NCBI GenBank assembly: GCA_910586605.1
Contig: CAJUJR010000026.1
Coordinates: 1-31,912, forward strand
Direction: 5' to 3'
Length of the DNA stretch: 31,912 nucleotides
From: an uncultured Lachnospiraceae bacterium
GTDB lineage: Bacteria; Bacillota; Clostridia; Lachnospirales; Lachnospiraceae
Shown: positions 23,546-31,912 of the stretch, piece after piece
Layout of the letters: the number at the start of each line of letters is the position of its first letter
How positions within the stretch are numbered: position 1 is the first letter of the stretch
Made by a program: the position numbers and the translations under genes
The notes under the pieces: generated by a model
The model's database searches: none
What the model was told of the DNA's origin: nothing
What the model saw: only the letters and a program-made list of their open reading frames with translations

Positions 23546-26500
23546 CTATTTCCCTTCTGGAATGATCCAAATCCTGAAACAAAATTCATTTTCCTTCAAT
23601 TGATATTTTTCTGCTAATTGCGGCCCACAGCTATTAGATCCAATGCCACTCTGGCGGTAATCTGCACAAAGCACTGTATAGGGAGATTCCTCCAATTGAT
23701 AATTATATGCCTTTTCTGAAAGCTCCTCCTGCGTAAAAACAGATGCATTAAATGAAAAAGTTTCCATGCTTGCAATTGTCAAGGCCGCCAATTTATTTTC
23801 TACCGTAACATAGTCACAGCCATAGTGGCTTCCATTTTCCTGTGGGCGGAGATAATCTTCATGCAAAGACCGCACATCTGTGCAAAACAGCCCATGATAT
23901 CCCGCCTGCTTTTTATCCACATAACTTTCTGTTGGGCCAATCCCACAATATGTCACGCTCTCCATGCCCTTTGGAAGGAACATGCGCAAGCCAAACCTTG
24001 GCAGAAAAGGAAATTCCTTATTTTTTTTAACGGAAAAAGATGCTTCTATAAAGCCATTTGCCCATATAGTCCAACATGCCTGGATATCCAAAATCCGTTG
24101 GATAAATACAGCAGAAACAGAAAGTTCTGTCTCTATCACAACCCTGTTTTCCAAAACCTTCGCCTTTGTCCCATAGGCTCTTGCGACTGTCCTGTCATAT
24201 TGCGCCCTCTGCCACTCTGCCCTGATTCCATTATCATTATCTGTTGGGGCGCGCCAGATATTATATTCCATTGGCCGCCCTAGCAGCGCCTGGTTCTGGA
24301 AGTTAAGCCCAGTAAACACGCCTGTAAACTTGTGGTATACATAACAAAATCCTGCAGTAGATATTGTCAGGCAGCAATCGTCCTCTTCTAGGTTAAACTG
24401 TGTTTTCGGGTTTTCCTTTGTAAGCCATCCTTTTACTTTCTGGTTTTCATTTTCTCCCGTCTCAACCACCACTTCATCAAATCCCAGTTCAAATCCTGCC
24501 GCAAGCGCTTCTGTAGCTGATTTTTGCAGATATTTTACCTTTAAAAAACACTTTCCTTTTTCTGGGATTTCAAATTCTATTGGAACTACTTTCTCTTCAT
24601 GTGGCAGGATATCTAACTCACCAAGTTCCCCCTGTTCTACTACAACCCCATCACATAGCAGTTCATAATATGCCGCCAAATAATCCTTCAAGTTAACAAA
24701 GTCCATATAATTATGGATTACAAGCTCTTTTTTCTTTTGGCAAAAGCTTGTAATACGCGCCGGACGGTGTACATTTTTAAACTCTAAAAGCCCTGTATGC
24801 GGCGTACGGTCAGGATACACAAGCCCATCCATGCAAAAATTCATATCATGCGGATATTCCCCATGAAATCCTCCATATGCATATTTCTTTTTCCCTTTCG
24901 CTGTTTTCCCCAGGTCAACTGCATGGTCGGACCACTCCCAGACAAAACCGCCGCATGCGCCGTCATATTGGTGGAGTACCTGAAAATAATCCTCCAAATC
25001 CCCTGGGCCATTCCCCATGGCATGGCAATACTCACATAATATAAACGGTTTTTTCCCACCCTTTTTAAAATAATCATGTATTTCTTCTATAGATGGATAC
25101 ATCCGGCTATACATATCTAAATTGCTATAATCATATTTCTTCTCTCCAGAACGGTAACGTGCGCTCTCATAATGTGTCAGGCGCCCAGGGTCAAATTCCT
25201 TTGTCCACTTTAACGCCTCTTCAAACGTACAGCCGTAAGCACATTCATTTCCCATAGACCAAATTAAAACACATGGGCGGTTTTTATCCCGTTCCACGCA
25301 ACGCTGTACCCTATCCACTGTCGCCTCTGAAAATGCCGGATTGTCAGCAATTAACTCATTCCAGTGTTTCAATCCTTCATCTGGTTCTTTGCGGTAGATT
25401 TCTGCTGTCCCATGGCTCTCATTGTCCGCCTCATCTATAACATAAAACCCTAAACGGTCGTATAACTGATAAAAATATGGCGCGTTTGGATAGTGGCTCG
25501 TCCGGATTGCATTGATATTATGCTCCTTCATCAATGCCAAATCCTTCTTAATTTGCTGGCAGGAAATAGAAAAACCTGTAGCCGGGTCGCTGTCATGGCG
25601 GTTTGTCCCGTGAAATTTCACCGTTTTTCCATTTACATATAAAACACCATCTCTGATACTGATATCGCGAAATCCAATTTTATCTGTAATCACTTCATTT
25701 TCTGTACTTATCACTATGGTATAAAGATATGGCATTTCTGCATTCCAAAGGACGGCATCCCTGATTCCAAAAAAAAGCCTGCCATCCTCTGTCTGCCCAT
25801 CTGCTATCTCCTCTCCCTCTTTGTCCAAAATCTGGACCGTTACAGGAACTGGCTGATTTCTATATTGAAATATAATCTCCATATTCCCATCTTTATAATC
25901 GCCTGACAGCCATGTCTTTATAAAATAATCAGAAATCCCTTCTTCTGTACGTTCTAGAAGATAGACATCCCGGAAAATACCGCTCATACGGAACTTATCC
26001 TGATCCTCCAGATAACTTCCATCACACCACTTAAGTACCAGCACCGCCAGGGTATTTTTCCCTTCCCTTAAACTTTCTGTCACATCAAATTCACTTGTTG
26101 AATGGGAAACCTGGCTATAGCCAATAAAAATCCCATTTACCCAAACATAAAAACACGAATCCACCCCCTCAAAGTTTAAAAACACCTTTGGGGCTTCTTC
26201 TTTTTTATGGTACTCAAAAGTATGCAAATATTCACCACATGGATTTTCATGTGGGACATATGGCGGGTCTACTGGGAAAGGATATCGGCTGTTCGTATAT
26301 TGGTTATTCCCATAACCATAATTTTGCCACACACCTGGAACGGTTACTGTATCAAACCCCTCCACAGAAAACCCTTCTTTATAAAACTCTTCCTGGGCAT
26401 CATAAATGCTCTCAAAATAGCGGAACTTCCACTGGCCAGAAAGCAAGATAAGCCTATCAGAATTTTCCCTGTCTCTTTCATCCCCTGCAAGTTTTTCTGA

Positions 26501-26581
26501 AGCAGGGATATAATAAGCCCTGTTTGGCATTGTACTTTTATGCAGTACTTTTAAATCTTCAAAATATTTTGGAACAATCAT
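23546..26581 (-). CDS. lacZ: GH2 beta-galactosidase, LacZ type
   Basis: A 1011-aa cytoplasmic glycoside hydrolase family 2 enzyme, close to E. coli LacZ in length. The acid/base glutamate is E446 in LIWSMGNECAYG and the nucleophile is E517 in PFILCEYCHAMGNG; VIDEADNESHG and RTSHYPNAPYF are also LacZ-like. Domains run as sugar-binding jelly roll, immunoglobulin-like domain, TIM barrel (about 315-620) and a C-terminal beta-galactosidase small-chain domain. There is no signal peptide. GGGAGG lies 6 bases before the ATG. It follows the TraX gene by 18 bases. It would release galactose from imported beta-galactosides and galactan fragments for galK. Confidence 0.97.
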   Translation of the reverse strand: MIVPKYFEDLKVLHKSTMPNRAYYIPASEKLAGDERDRENSDRLILLSGQWKFRYFESIYDAQEEFYKEGFSVEGFDTVTVPGVWQNYGYGNNQYTNSRYPFPVDPPYVPHENPCGEYLHTFEYHKKEEAPKVFLNFEGVDSCFYVWVNGIFIGYSQVSHSTSEFDVTESLREGKNTLAVLVLKWCDGSYLEDQDKFRMSGIFRDVYLLERTEEGISDYFIKTWLSGDYKDGNMEIIFQYRNQPVPVTVQILDKEGEEIADGQTEDGRLFFGIRDAVLWNAEMPYLYTIVISTENEVITDKIGFRDISIRDGVLYVNGKTVKFHGTNRHDSDPATGFSISCQQIKKDLALMKEHNINAIRTSHYPNAPYFYQLYDRLGFYVIDEADNESHGTAEIYRKEPDEGLKHWNELIADNPAFSEATVDRVQRCVERDKNRPCVLIWSMGNECAYGCTFEEALKWTKEFDPGRLTHYESARYRSGEKKYDYSNLDMYSRMYPSIEEIHDYFKKGGKKPFILCEYCHAMGNGPGDLEDYFQVLHQYDGACGGFVWEWSDHAVDLGKTAKGKKKYAYGGFHGEYPHDMNFCMDGLVYPDRTPHTGLLEFKNVHRPARITSFCQKKKELVIHNYMDFVNLKDYLAAYYELLCDGVVVEQGELGELDILPHEEKVVPIEFEIPEKGKCFLKVKYLQKSATEALAAGFELGFDEVVVETGENENQKVKGWLTKENPKTQFNLEEDDCCLTISTAGFCYVYHKFTGVFTGLNFQNQALLGRPMEYNIWRAPTDNDNGIRAEWQRAQYDRTVARAYGTKAKVLENRVVIETELSVSAVFIQRILDIQACWTIWANGFIEASFSVKKNKEFPFLPRFGLRMFLPKGMESVTYCGIGPTESYVDKKQAGYHGLFCTDVRSLHEDYLRPQENGSHYGCDYVTVENKLAALTIASMETFSFNASVFTQEELSEKAYNYQLEESPYTVLCADYRQSGIGSNSCGPQLAEKYQLKENEFCFRIWIIPEGK

Positions 26582-26599
26582 AGCAAACCTCCCTGGTTA

Positions 26600-27370
26600 T
26601 TATAATAATTTTGTAATCACCCCAAAGACCAAAAGCTGTGCCGGATACAAGATATAATATGCATATTTCGGCAATTTATCTCTCCTTTCCCCACTATAAA
26701 GCCAAATAAAATAAAATGCAATAGGCCCAGTAATATATAACAGGCTGACAATAATCCCAAGAACGGTACGGAGCACTCCCCTGGAACGGAAAAAATAAAA
26801 AATTGCTGCTAACAGCACCGTGCAAAGCCCGTATTGCGAACGGAAAATCGTTACCCATCCCACTGCACATATAACAACAAGCAATTCCCCTGCTTGGCAG
26901 AGAACCCCTCCTTTTTCTTGGAACATTTTTATAAAATATAACATAAGAAGGCTGATGCACAAAGCAACCATTGCATTCTGGCTGGACCAGTCTATTAATT
27001 TCCCACTATATGCAAAATCATATGGAATCTCACTTAAAAATGCAAAAAAAGCAATTGCCGATAAATATTTTTTATAACTGGATGTATGGTAAAACCCTTC
27101 CACCAATAAATAGGCAAAAAATGGGACAGCAAGCCCCCCAAGAAGCTGCAAGACAGACCCCAGCCCTGCATATATCATAAGCTGTGAATCCTCCGCCAGA
27201 GCCTCTGATAAACCTGCTTTTGTGTACTGATCAATGTTTATCAGCCCCTTTTCAATCACTGTAGCGCCAAATGTCTGAAGCAGGACAATAACACATGCGA
27301 ATTTTTTTAACCCATCCGCTGTAATACTTGGCACTCTCCATGTAACACCACGCCTCCCTGTTATCTGCAT
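26600..27370 (-). CDS. TraX-family integral membrane protein
   Basis: A 256-aa protein with about seven or eight hydrophobic helices. ITADGLKKFACVIVL near the start, EIPYDFAYSG, SQNAMVAL in the middle and KYAYYILYPAQLLVFGVI at the end are the TraX pattern. TraX acetylates pilin in conjugative plasmids; chromosomal relatives are related to membrane acyltransferases and their function is mostly unknown. It sits between the permease terminator and the GH2 gene, 18 bases before the latter, so the two are co-transcribed. Acetylation linked to surface sugars is possible but not shown. The ribosome site AAAGGAG is 9 bases before the ATG. Confidence 0.88.
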   Translation of the reverse strand: MQITGRRGVTWRVPSITADGLKKFACVIVLLQTFGATVIEKGLINIDQYTKAGLSEALAEDSQLMIYAGLGSVLQLLGGLAVPFFAYLLVEGFYHTSSYKKYLSAIAFFAFLSEIPYDFAYSGKLIDWSSQNAMVALCISLLMLYFIKMFQEKGGVLCQAGELLVVICAVGWVTIFRSQYGLCTVLLAAIFYFFRSRGVLRTVLGIIVSLLYITGPIAFYFIWLYSGERRDKLPKYAYYILYPAQLLVFGVITKLL

Positions 27371-27432
27371 CCCTGTTTACTCCTTTCATTTTCCTCTTTC
27401 GCCCCCATGCCACTTTCCGCGGAACCACCAAG

Positions 27433-27477
27433 AATAAAAGTCCGCAGCCTGAAAAATATTTTCCTCAAACTGCGGAC
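27433..27477 (-). terminator. Terminator after the permease operon
   Basis: GTCCGCAG (minus, 27470-27477) pairs with CTGCGGAC (27440-27447), with a large AT-rich loop that can pair further (TGA/TCA). It is followed by TTTTATT (27433-27439). It starts about 40 bases past the permease stop. Read-through may feed the TraX-GH2 pair, for which I see no clear own promoter. Confidence 0.85.
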
Positions 27478-27518
27478 CAATTAACAGAAGTTCTGTTATG
27501 CTAAAACCATCCCAAAAC

Positions 27519-28379
27519 TTATCCCTTTACAGCCCCACCAGTAATGCCTTCTACATAGAATTTCTGCATTATCATAAATAATATAGAAATCGGGATAGAA
27601 ACCAAAACACCACCAGCACAAAACTGTGTAAAGTAATCATTAATCAACATTTTGTCTAACATCTTATATAAACCAATAGCAACTGTAAATTTAGCAGACA
27701 CACCTGCATTCAGTATCATCTTGGCATATACAAAATCCATCCAAGGTACCAGGAAACTGCTAATAACTGTATAAACTACAATTGGACGGCTCATAGGGAT
27801 TACCATCTGGAAAAAAATCCTGGCCTCACTGCACCCATCAATACGTGCCGCCTCACACAATGCCCTTGGCACCGTATCAAAGAAACCTTTCGCAATCAGA
27901 TATCCCAAACCAGAAGACGCCGAATATACCATAATCAAACCAGCATAGCTGTTTGTCAGGCTAAATGTCTTCAATACAAAATACACTGCAATCATCGCAA
28001 GCATACCTGGAAACAAGTTCAAGATTACAGCCATATTCATTAACGGCTTGCGCATTGGGAAACGCATAATGGAAGTCGCATACGCTACCATCAGCACAAA
28101 CATCGTTGAAATCAAACACGTTGCACATGCAACGACAAACGTGTTAATAAACCACTGTGGAAACTGGGATACAGTATCTGGCTGGAACAGCTTAATATAG
28201 TACTTTATGCTCCATTCCTTTGGGAAAAATGTGCTGGTGTTCATCCCGGAACCTGCACTGAAAGAAGTACAAAGCAGCCAGATAATAGGAACCAGCCAAA
28301 TAAATGCCAGAATCCCCAGCCCAACATTATGCAAAATAATTCTGGATAACCGATTATCTTTCATTTTTTTTGTCTTCAT
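27519..28379 (-). CDS. Sugar ABC transporter permease, MalG/GanQ-like
   Basis: Inner-membrane permease (286 aa) with six predicted helices. The ABC-docking EAA loop reads LCEAARIDGCSEARIFFQMVIPM, and the C-terminus YVEGITGGAVKG is typical of MalG-type subunits. Its ATG overlaps the stop of the partner permease by one base (TAATG), indicating translational coupling. Together they form the channel that takes in galacto-oligosaccharide; the substrate is inferred from neighbours. No ATPase gene is nearby. Confidence 0.95.
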   Translation of the reverse strand: MKTKKMKDNRLSRIILHNVGLGILAFIWLVPIIWLLCTSFSAGSGMNTSTFFPKEWSIKYYIKLFQPDTVSQFPQWFINTFVVACATCLISTMFVLMVAYATSIMRFPMRKPLMNMAVILNLFPGMLAMIAVYFVLKTFSLTNSYAGLIMVYSASSGLGYLIAKGFFDTVPRALCEAARIDGCSEARIFFQMVIPMSRPIVVYTVISSFLVPWMDFVYAKMILNAGVSAKFTVAIGLYKMLDKMLINDYFTQFCAGGVLVSIPISILFMIMQKFYVEGITGGAVKG

Positions 28380-29839
28380 TATTGATACGTCCCCTCCTTA
28401 TCACCTTGAATCATAAAGTTAAATGCAACCAGGGTAAATACCGCACATATGACAAAGACAACAATGCCAATTACAGAAGCCATCTTATAATTATAATAGT
28501 CCTGCGTCAAGCGGAACAGCCAGGTAACAAGCAAATCCACTTCTTTTGCCTGCGAATTCGCTAAAGCCTGGTTTGTCGTAGTATAGACATCCTGCGTCAG
28601 CAGATAAATAACATTGAAGTTATTAATATTCTTTACAAAATCCGTAACCAGGGCCGGGCCTGTAATAAACAACATATATGGCATAGTAATCTTTACAAAA
28701 ATCTGGAACGGCTTAGCGCCATCCACTCTCGCGCTTTCAAGCTGATCTGCCGGGATGTTCATCAAAACACCAGTTGCAATCAGCATCTGATATGGAACAC
28801 CAATCCAGATATTGATTATAATAATCATAACATGTGCCCAACCTGGCGCAGACAGGAAAGGAATATACGATGTGGAAATCATCCCAGCATCCCTTAAAAA
28901 TCCAGTCAGCCCAATATTAGCGCAAATTGTATTGACAATACCACTGTCCGCAAAAAAGTTCCTTACCAAAAGCAGGGAAACAAACTGTGGCACAGCAATC
29001 GTTATTACAAACAGCGTACGCCAGAACTTCGGCGCCCTTGTCTTTGTGCTGTTCAGCATCAGGGACAAAAGGATTCCGCCAATATAGGTAGTAAATGTCG
29101 AGAACAGCGCCCATACCAACGTCCATGCCAATACACGGATAAATGAATAACCAAATGTTGAAGTAAGGCCGCCTCCGCCAAACAATGCAACAAAGTTCTT
29201 AAAGCCTACCCATGTAAAAAGTTCTGTAGGAGGCGTATGTTGCTGGTCATAATTCGTAAAGGCAACAAAAATCAACAGAAGGATTGGTATCAGGGTAAAT
29301 ACAATAACACCCAGAACAGGAAGGGTTAAAAGGGTAATATGGAATTTTTCCCCAATATATGTCTTTAAGTCTTCCTTGAATGTATTGATATGTTCGCCCT
29401 GCTTTTCCATTAACTGAAGCTTATATACATTAATTGTATTTTTAATCCAAACAATAATTGCAGTAAACCATACTACAAAGCTAAACAGTGAAAATAACAA
29501 AATCATAAAAGAGTGGTCATAATCATTAAATTCACTTTTCATCGTCTGTGGATTAAAAACTTTCTCTGCCTTTATTGTCCCCAAAGAACCAAACTTTGGC
29601 ACATAATCCATCGCAAAGAATATTGTAAAAAGAATAACCGCTGCTTCCAGAGCAGTCATAATCAACGCTTTAATATACTGTTTCCGGCGGACATAACCAG
29701 CCCCCCACCACAGTAAAGACAGTTTTACAAAAAGATCACCTTTGGCAACTGCAGTTCCAAAGCTGGAAAAAAAACCGCCAATTACTTTAAAAAAGTCACC
29801 TACCGCAGCCATGGCAGTACCTTTTTTCTGATTCGCCAT
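28379..29839 (-). CDS. Sugar ABC transporter permease, MalF/GanP-like
   Basis: Inner-membrane permease (486 aa), longer than most relatives because of an N-terminal part with two extra hydrophobic segments (about 55-75 and 112-132) before the core starting near residue 170. The EAA loop reads LESARVDGAKPFQIFVKITMPYM. An N-terminal extension of this sort is typical of MalF/GanP-type subunits in clostridia. It is encoded just upstream of the MalG-like partner with a one-base overlap, and 242 bases after the binding-protein gene, a gap holding a strong hairpin. Confidence 0.95.
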   Translation of the reverse strand: MANQKKGTAMAAVGDFFKVIGGFFSSFGTAVAKGDLFVKLSLLWWGAGYVRRKQYIKALIMTALEAAVILFTIFFAMDYVPKFGSLGTIKAEKVFNPQTMKSEFNDYDHSFMILLFSLFSFVVWFTAIIVWIKNTINVYKLQLMEKQGEHINTFKEDLKTYIGEKFHITLLTLPVLGVIVFTLIPILLLIFVAFTNYDQQHTPPTELFTWVGFKNFVALFGGGGLTSTFGYSFIRVLAWTLVWALFSTFTTYIGGILLSLMLNSTKTRAPKFWRTLFVITIAVPQFVSLLLVRNFFADSGIVNTICANIGLTGFLRDAGMISTSYIPFLSAPGWAHVMIIIINIWIGVPYQMLIATGVLMNIPADQLESARVDGAKPFQIFVKITMPYMLFITGPALVTDFVKNINNFNVIYLLTQDVYTTTNQALANSQAKEVDLLVTWLFRLTQDYYNYKMASVIGIVVFVICAVFTLVAFNFMIQGDKEGTYQ

Positions 29840-29993
29840 AAAAATCCCCCATTCTTGCCTAATCCCATTGTTTAGGACATAAGCACAAATTTGCCTGTGA
29901 AGCTATTTTTTCACAGTACTTCTCCTTTCTGGCAAAATAACAACTGTTACCTTCATGGTAATAAATACTGAATCATATTACATCCATGAAACA

Positions 29994-30052
29994 AACAGAC
30001 AGGCAATGATGCGATGTGTATGCATACACATCACATACACGCCTGTCCTGTT
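29994..30052 (-). other. Intercistronic hairpin with a 20-bp palindrome
   Basis: Outer arms AACAG-ACAGGC (29994-30004) and GCCTGTCCTGTT (30041-30052) pair over 11 positions with one bulged base. Inside lies the perfect palindrome GATGTGTATGCATACACATC (30013-30032). It starts about 30 bases past the binding-protein stop. No strong T-run follows on the minus strand, so message stabilisation or partial termination between binding protein and permeases is inferred. Confidence 0.65.
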
Positions 30053-30081
30053 CAGCCGTTTATATGTTTCCTGTTTAAACC

Positions 30082-31401
30082 CTACTCAACTTTTGCAGTA
30101 ACACCAGCTACTAAATCATCAAGTGCCTTCTGGATGCCCTTATCATCGTTTGCTTTCAGCTTACCTTTTGCTAAGATCTCACCAAATGTAGCGGCCGGAT
30201 CCCAATACTTACCGCCTACCATCTGGATAACGCCAAACTCTGCTTCGGAAGCAACTGCAGTAGCTGCAATATCTTTTGTAATCGCTTCATCTTCCAATGC
30301 CTTCTTATTTGTCGGAACCTGGACAGCCTGCTTAAAGTGCTCAATCTGGGTTTCTTCATTGCCGATAAATTCTGCAAGGAGAACAGCCCATCCCGCATTC
30401 TTAGAATATGCATTTACACCTTCAAACTTATAGCCATATGCCGGCTTCATCTGAACCTGGTCATTGCCAACAGTAAAGGTTGGAAGCTTAATTGCTGAAT
30501 ATCCTTTTCCCCATACCTTCCGGGCATTGCCAGCATCCCATGTACCAGAAACTGCTGCGCAGAGGTCACCAGACGCAATCAGGTCGGAAATTTTTCTATC
30601 AGCCATTGCCATAAAGGAAGAATTTGAAGTAATGTTTAATATTCCCTTTGTTACATCAACACCTGTATAGCCATCTGCACTCTTGCCATTCCAATCCATT
30701 GCTGTCGTGCCATCTGCATTCAGGCCAGTTGTAAACCCTGATCCATAGAAGAAAGATGCAAGATACCATCCTGAGTTCAGTGTCATGCCAACTTTTTTCT
30801 TAGCCTTTGCTGCTGCTGCAAGCAAAGTATCCCAGCTTGCTGCATCTTCCTCTGAAATTACAGAAGAATCGTAGTAAAGGAAATAGCTGTTTCCACCTGT
30901 TGTAGGGAATGCATACATGCTGCCGTCAACGCTTGCTGCTGCAACGGAATCTTCAACATTTGCGTTCTTTACATCATCCAGTGTCTTATTTGCCATGGAA
31001 AGAGCCTCTCCATATTCATCCAAGTTCAGTAAAGCGCCTGCCTTTACCAAATCAGGAAGCTGGTCGCTTGCAAAAGAGAATACATCTGCAGCAGCTTCAA
31101 TATCTGTCAAAATTGTATCCTTTGCAGTAGATTCTGATTCCACGCCAATCTGGATATCAAATTTCTGGTCTGGATAAGCTGCCTCAAACTTTGAAACTAC
31201 CCCCTTCAGGAAATCCTGGTCGCCCTCTGCGCCCCAAAGGGTGAGTTTAATCGTTTCATCTGTTGTCTTTTTTGCAGAAGAACCTGTAGAATTTGTTTTA
31301 TCTGAGCCCGACTTACTGTCATCAGCGTCATCTGCCCCACATCCTGCCATTGATACTACCATTGTTGCACAAAGCAACATGCTAAGAAGTTTTTTCCTCA
31401 T
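30082..31401 (-). CDS. Sugar ABC transporter solute-binding lipoprotein 1
   Basis: A 439-aa family-1 solute-binding protein (MalE/GanS-like). The signal peptide ends in the lipobox MAGC, followed by a Ser/Asp/Lys-rich linker and the binding domain starting IKLTLWGAEGDQDFL. I start at 31401 (MRKKLLSML), with AGGAGG 9 bases upstream; a second ATG 6 bases earlier would lie only 3 bases from that site. It is the first gene of the binding protein-permease operon and carries its own LacI-type operator and a leader of about 258 bases. The paralogue at 20798-22075 shares much of its sequence. Confidence 0.96.
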   Translation of the reverse strand: MRKKLLSMLLCATMVVSMAGCGADDADDSKSGSDKTNSTGSSAKKTTDETIKLTLWGAEGDQDFLKGVVSKFEAAYPDQKFDIQIGVESESTAKDTILTDIEAAADVFSFASDQLPDLVKAGALLNLDEYGEALSMANKTLDDVKNANVEDSVAAASVDGSMYAFPTTGGNSYFLYYDSSVISEEDAASWDTLLAAAAKAKKKVGMTLNSGWYLASFFYGSGFTTGLNADGTTAMDWNGKSADGYTGVDVTKGILNITSNSSFMAMADRKISDLIASGDLCAAVSGTWDAGNARKVWGKGYSAIKLPTFTVGNDQVQMKPAYGYKFEGVNAYSKNAGWAVLLAEFIGNEETQIEHFKQAVQVPTNKKALEDEAITKDIAATAVASEAEFGVIQMVGGKYWDPAATFGEILAKGKLKANDDKGIQKALDDLVAGVTAKVE

Positions 31402-31644
31402 TACCATTTTCCTCCTTTAAATAAAAAATTGAAAACCATTACCGGTTTGTCATGTTGTACAGTTTACGCGATATTCCCACTTCTCTCCGCAAAAAACCAC
31501 ACGCAAAACATTCCTGCGCTGCAACATATAAGCAAAAACCCATGCTCCAAAGCTTATCGCTGACAGCAGCTAATTTTGCACAATTATAGAAAACTGTTCC
31601 AGGCACACCATTTCCATAAACTGGCTTCTCTTCCTAAAAATAAC
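31402..31644 (-). other. Long leader of the binding-protein-1 operon
   Basis: About 250 bases with no gene. On the minus strand GCTG/CAGC and CGCA/TGCG mini-stems are visible, the latter followed by a T-run, and AAACC/GGTTT pairs close to the ribosome site. None is strong enough for a confident element. Confidence 0.4.
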
Positions 31645-31661
31645 GCGCAACCGATTGCTCC
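31645..31661. promoter_or_regulatory. LacI-type operator of the binding-protein-1 operon
   Basis: GCGCAACCGATTGCTCC, with a symmetric GCAA-N-CG-N-TTGC core, at about +1 of the predicted transcript. It matches the operators at 22151 and 23418. Confidence 0.78.
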
Positions 31662-31665
31662 ATTA

Positions 31666-31694
31666 AATATACAAAAAATTTTGTGAATTGTCAA
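31666..31694 (-). promoter_or_regulatory. Promoter of the binding-protein-1 / permease operon
   Basis: On the minus strand, perfect TTGACA (31689-31694), 17 bases, TATATT (31666-31671), with the operator 4-5 bases after the -10. The upstream 31695-31770 is extremely AT-rich, as in UP elements. Confidence 0.8.
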
Positions 31695-31823
31695 TATAAA
31701 ATACGTTATATTCTTTTTATTTTTTTATATTTTATATATATTGCAAAATTTTTTCTAAAATCCGTTTTTATAAAACTGTAAGCAAACATCAGGGCAACAG
31801 CATTTACTTTTTACGATTCATAA

Positions 31824-31847
31824 TTACTATTCACAGCCAATCGTAGC
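31824..31847 (+). repeat. Dispersed repeat copy C
   Basis: A 24-base unit starting TTACTATTCACAGCC and ending ATCGTAGC, identical to the unit at 31864-31887 and related to copies at 13629 and 18675. Confidence 0.75.
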
Positions 31848-31863
31848 AGAAAAGAAGTAAATG

Positions 31864-31887
31864 TTACTATTCACAGCCAATCGTAGC
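31864..31887 (+). repeat. Dispersed repeat copy D
   Basis: Identical over 24 bases to the unit at 31824-31847, with a 40-base period. Beyond the repeat the two flanks differ. The remaining bases to the window end show no gene. Confidence 0.75.
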
Positions 31888-31912
31888 CGGATCTCAATAA
31901 AAAATCTCTTCC

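Noticed and set aside
1..31912. CRISPR array, tRNA, rRNA or insertion sequence
   Set aside because: No repeat-spacer series, no cloverleaf or rRNA segments and no transposase reading were seen.

Overview
The window looks like chromosomal DNA from a low-to-moderate GC anaerobic Firmicute, most likely Lachnospiraceae or a close clostridial relative. This is inferred from the clostridial F1Fo-ATPase operon, strong AGGAGG-type ribosome binding sites, the Gram-positive type-2 GalT, MalF/MalG-type sugar ABC genes and a PAS-GGDEF-EAL protein. Every confident gene but one lies on the minus strand, so transcription mostly runs from high to low coordinates.

Region 1 (116-7727, minus) is a complete ATP synthase operon in the order atpZ-atpI-atpB-atpE-atpF-atpH-atpA-atpG-atpD-atpC. 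The c subunit has the full sodium-binding residue set, so the enzyme is predicted to be Na+-coupled. A 372-base divergent region (7728-8099) carries outward promoters and a structured leader for the only plus-strand gene, a DUF402 protein. That gene shares a bidirectional terminator with serS.

Region 2 (8629-13362, minus) holds serS, a secreted FN3-like/CAP-domain protein and a large PAS-GGDEF-EAL protein whose catalytic motifs are all degenerate. Upstream of it (13363-13794) lie a promoter, a leader hairpin and a 134-base rod-like inverted repeat that ends the galE operon.

Region 3 (13795-31912, minus) is an 18-kb locus for uptake and use of galactose-containing oligosaccharides, probably beta-1,4-galactan fragments. 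In transcription order it has a solute-binding lipoprotein, two permeases, a terminator, a TraX-family membrane protein, a GH2 beta-galactosidase, a LacI regulator, a second solute-binding lipoprotein, an unrecognised 613-aa protein, a 70-aa zinc ribbon, a terminator/attenuator, a GH53 endo-galactanase without signal peptide, galT, galK and galE. Fragments would be imported, cut in the cytoplasm by GH53 and GH2, and the galactose passed through GalK, GalT and GalE. No ABC ATPase is encoded here, so a shared one elsewhere is expected.

Three promoters in region 3 (31666-31694, 23440-23468, 22174-22202) each have a 17-bp spacer and a near-identical LacI-type operator at the predicted transcription start. 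This is a readable local regulon with autoregulation. The most open questions are the 613-aa protein with its zinc-ribbon partner, the rod-like element at 13606-13739, and a short dispersed repeat seen at four places.
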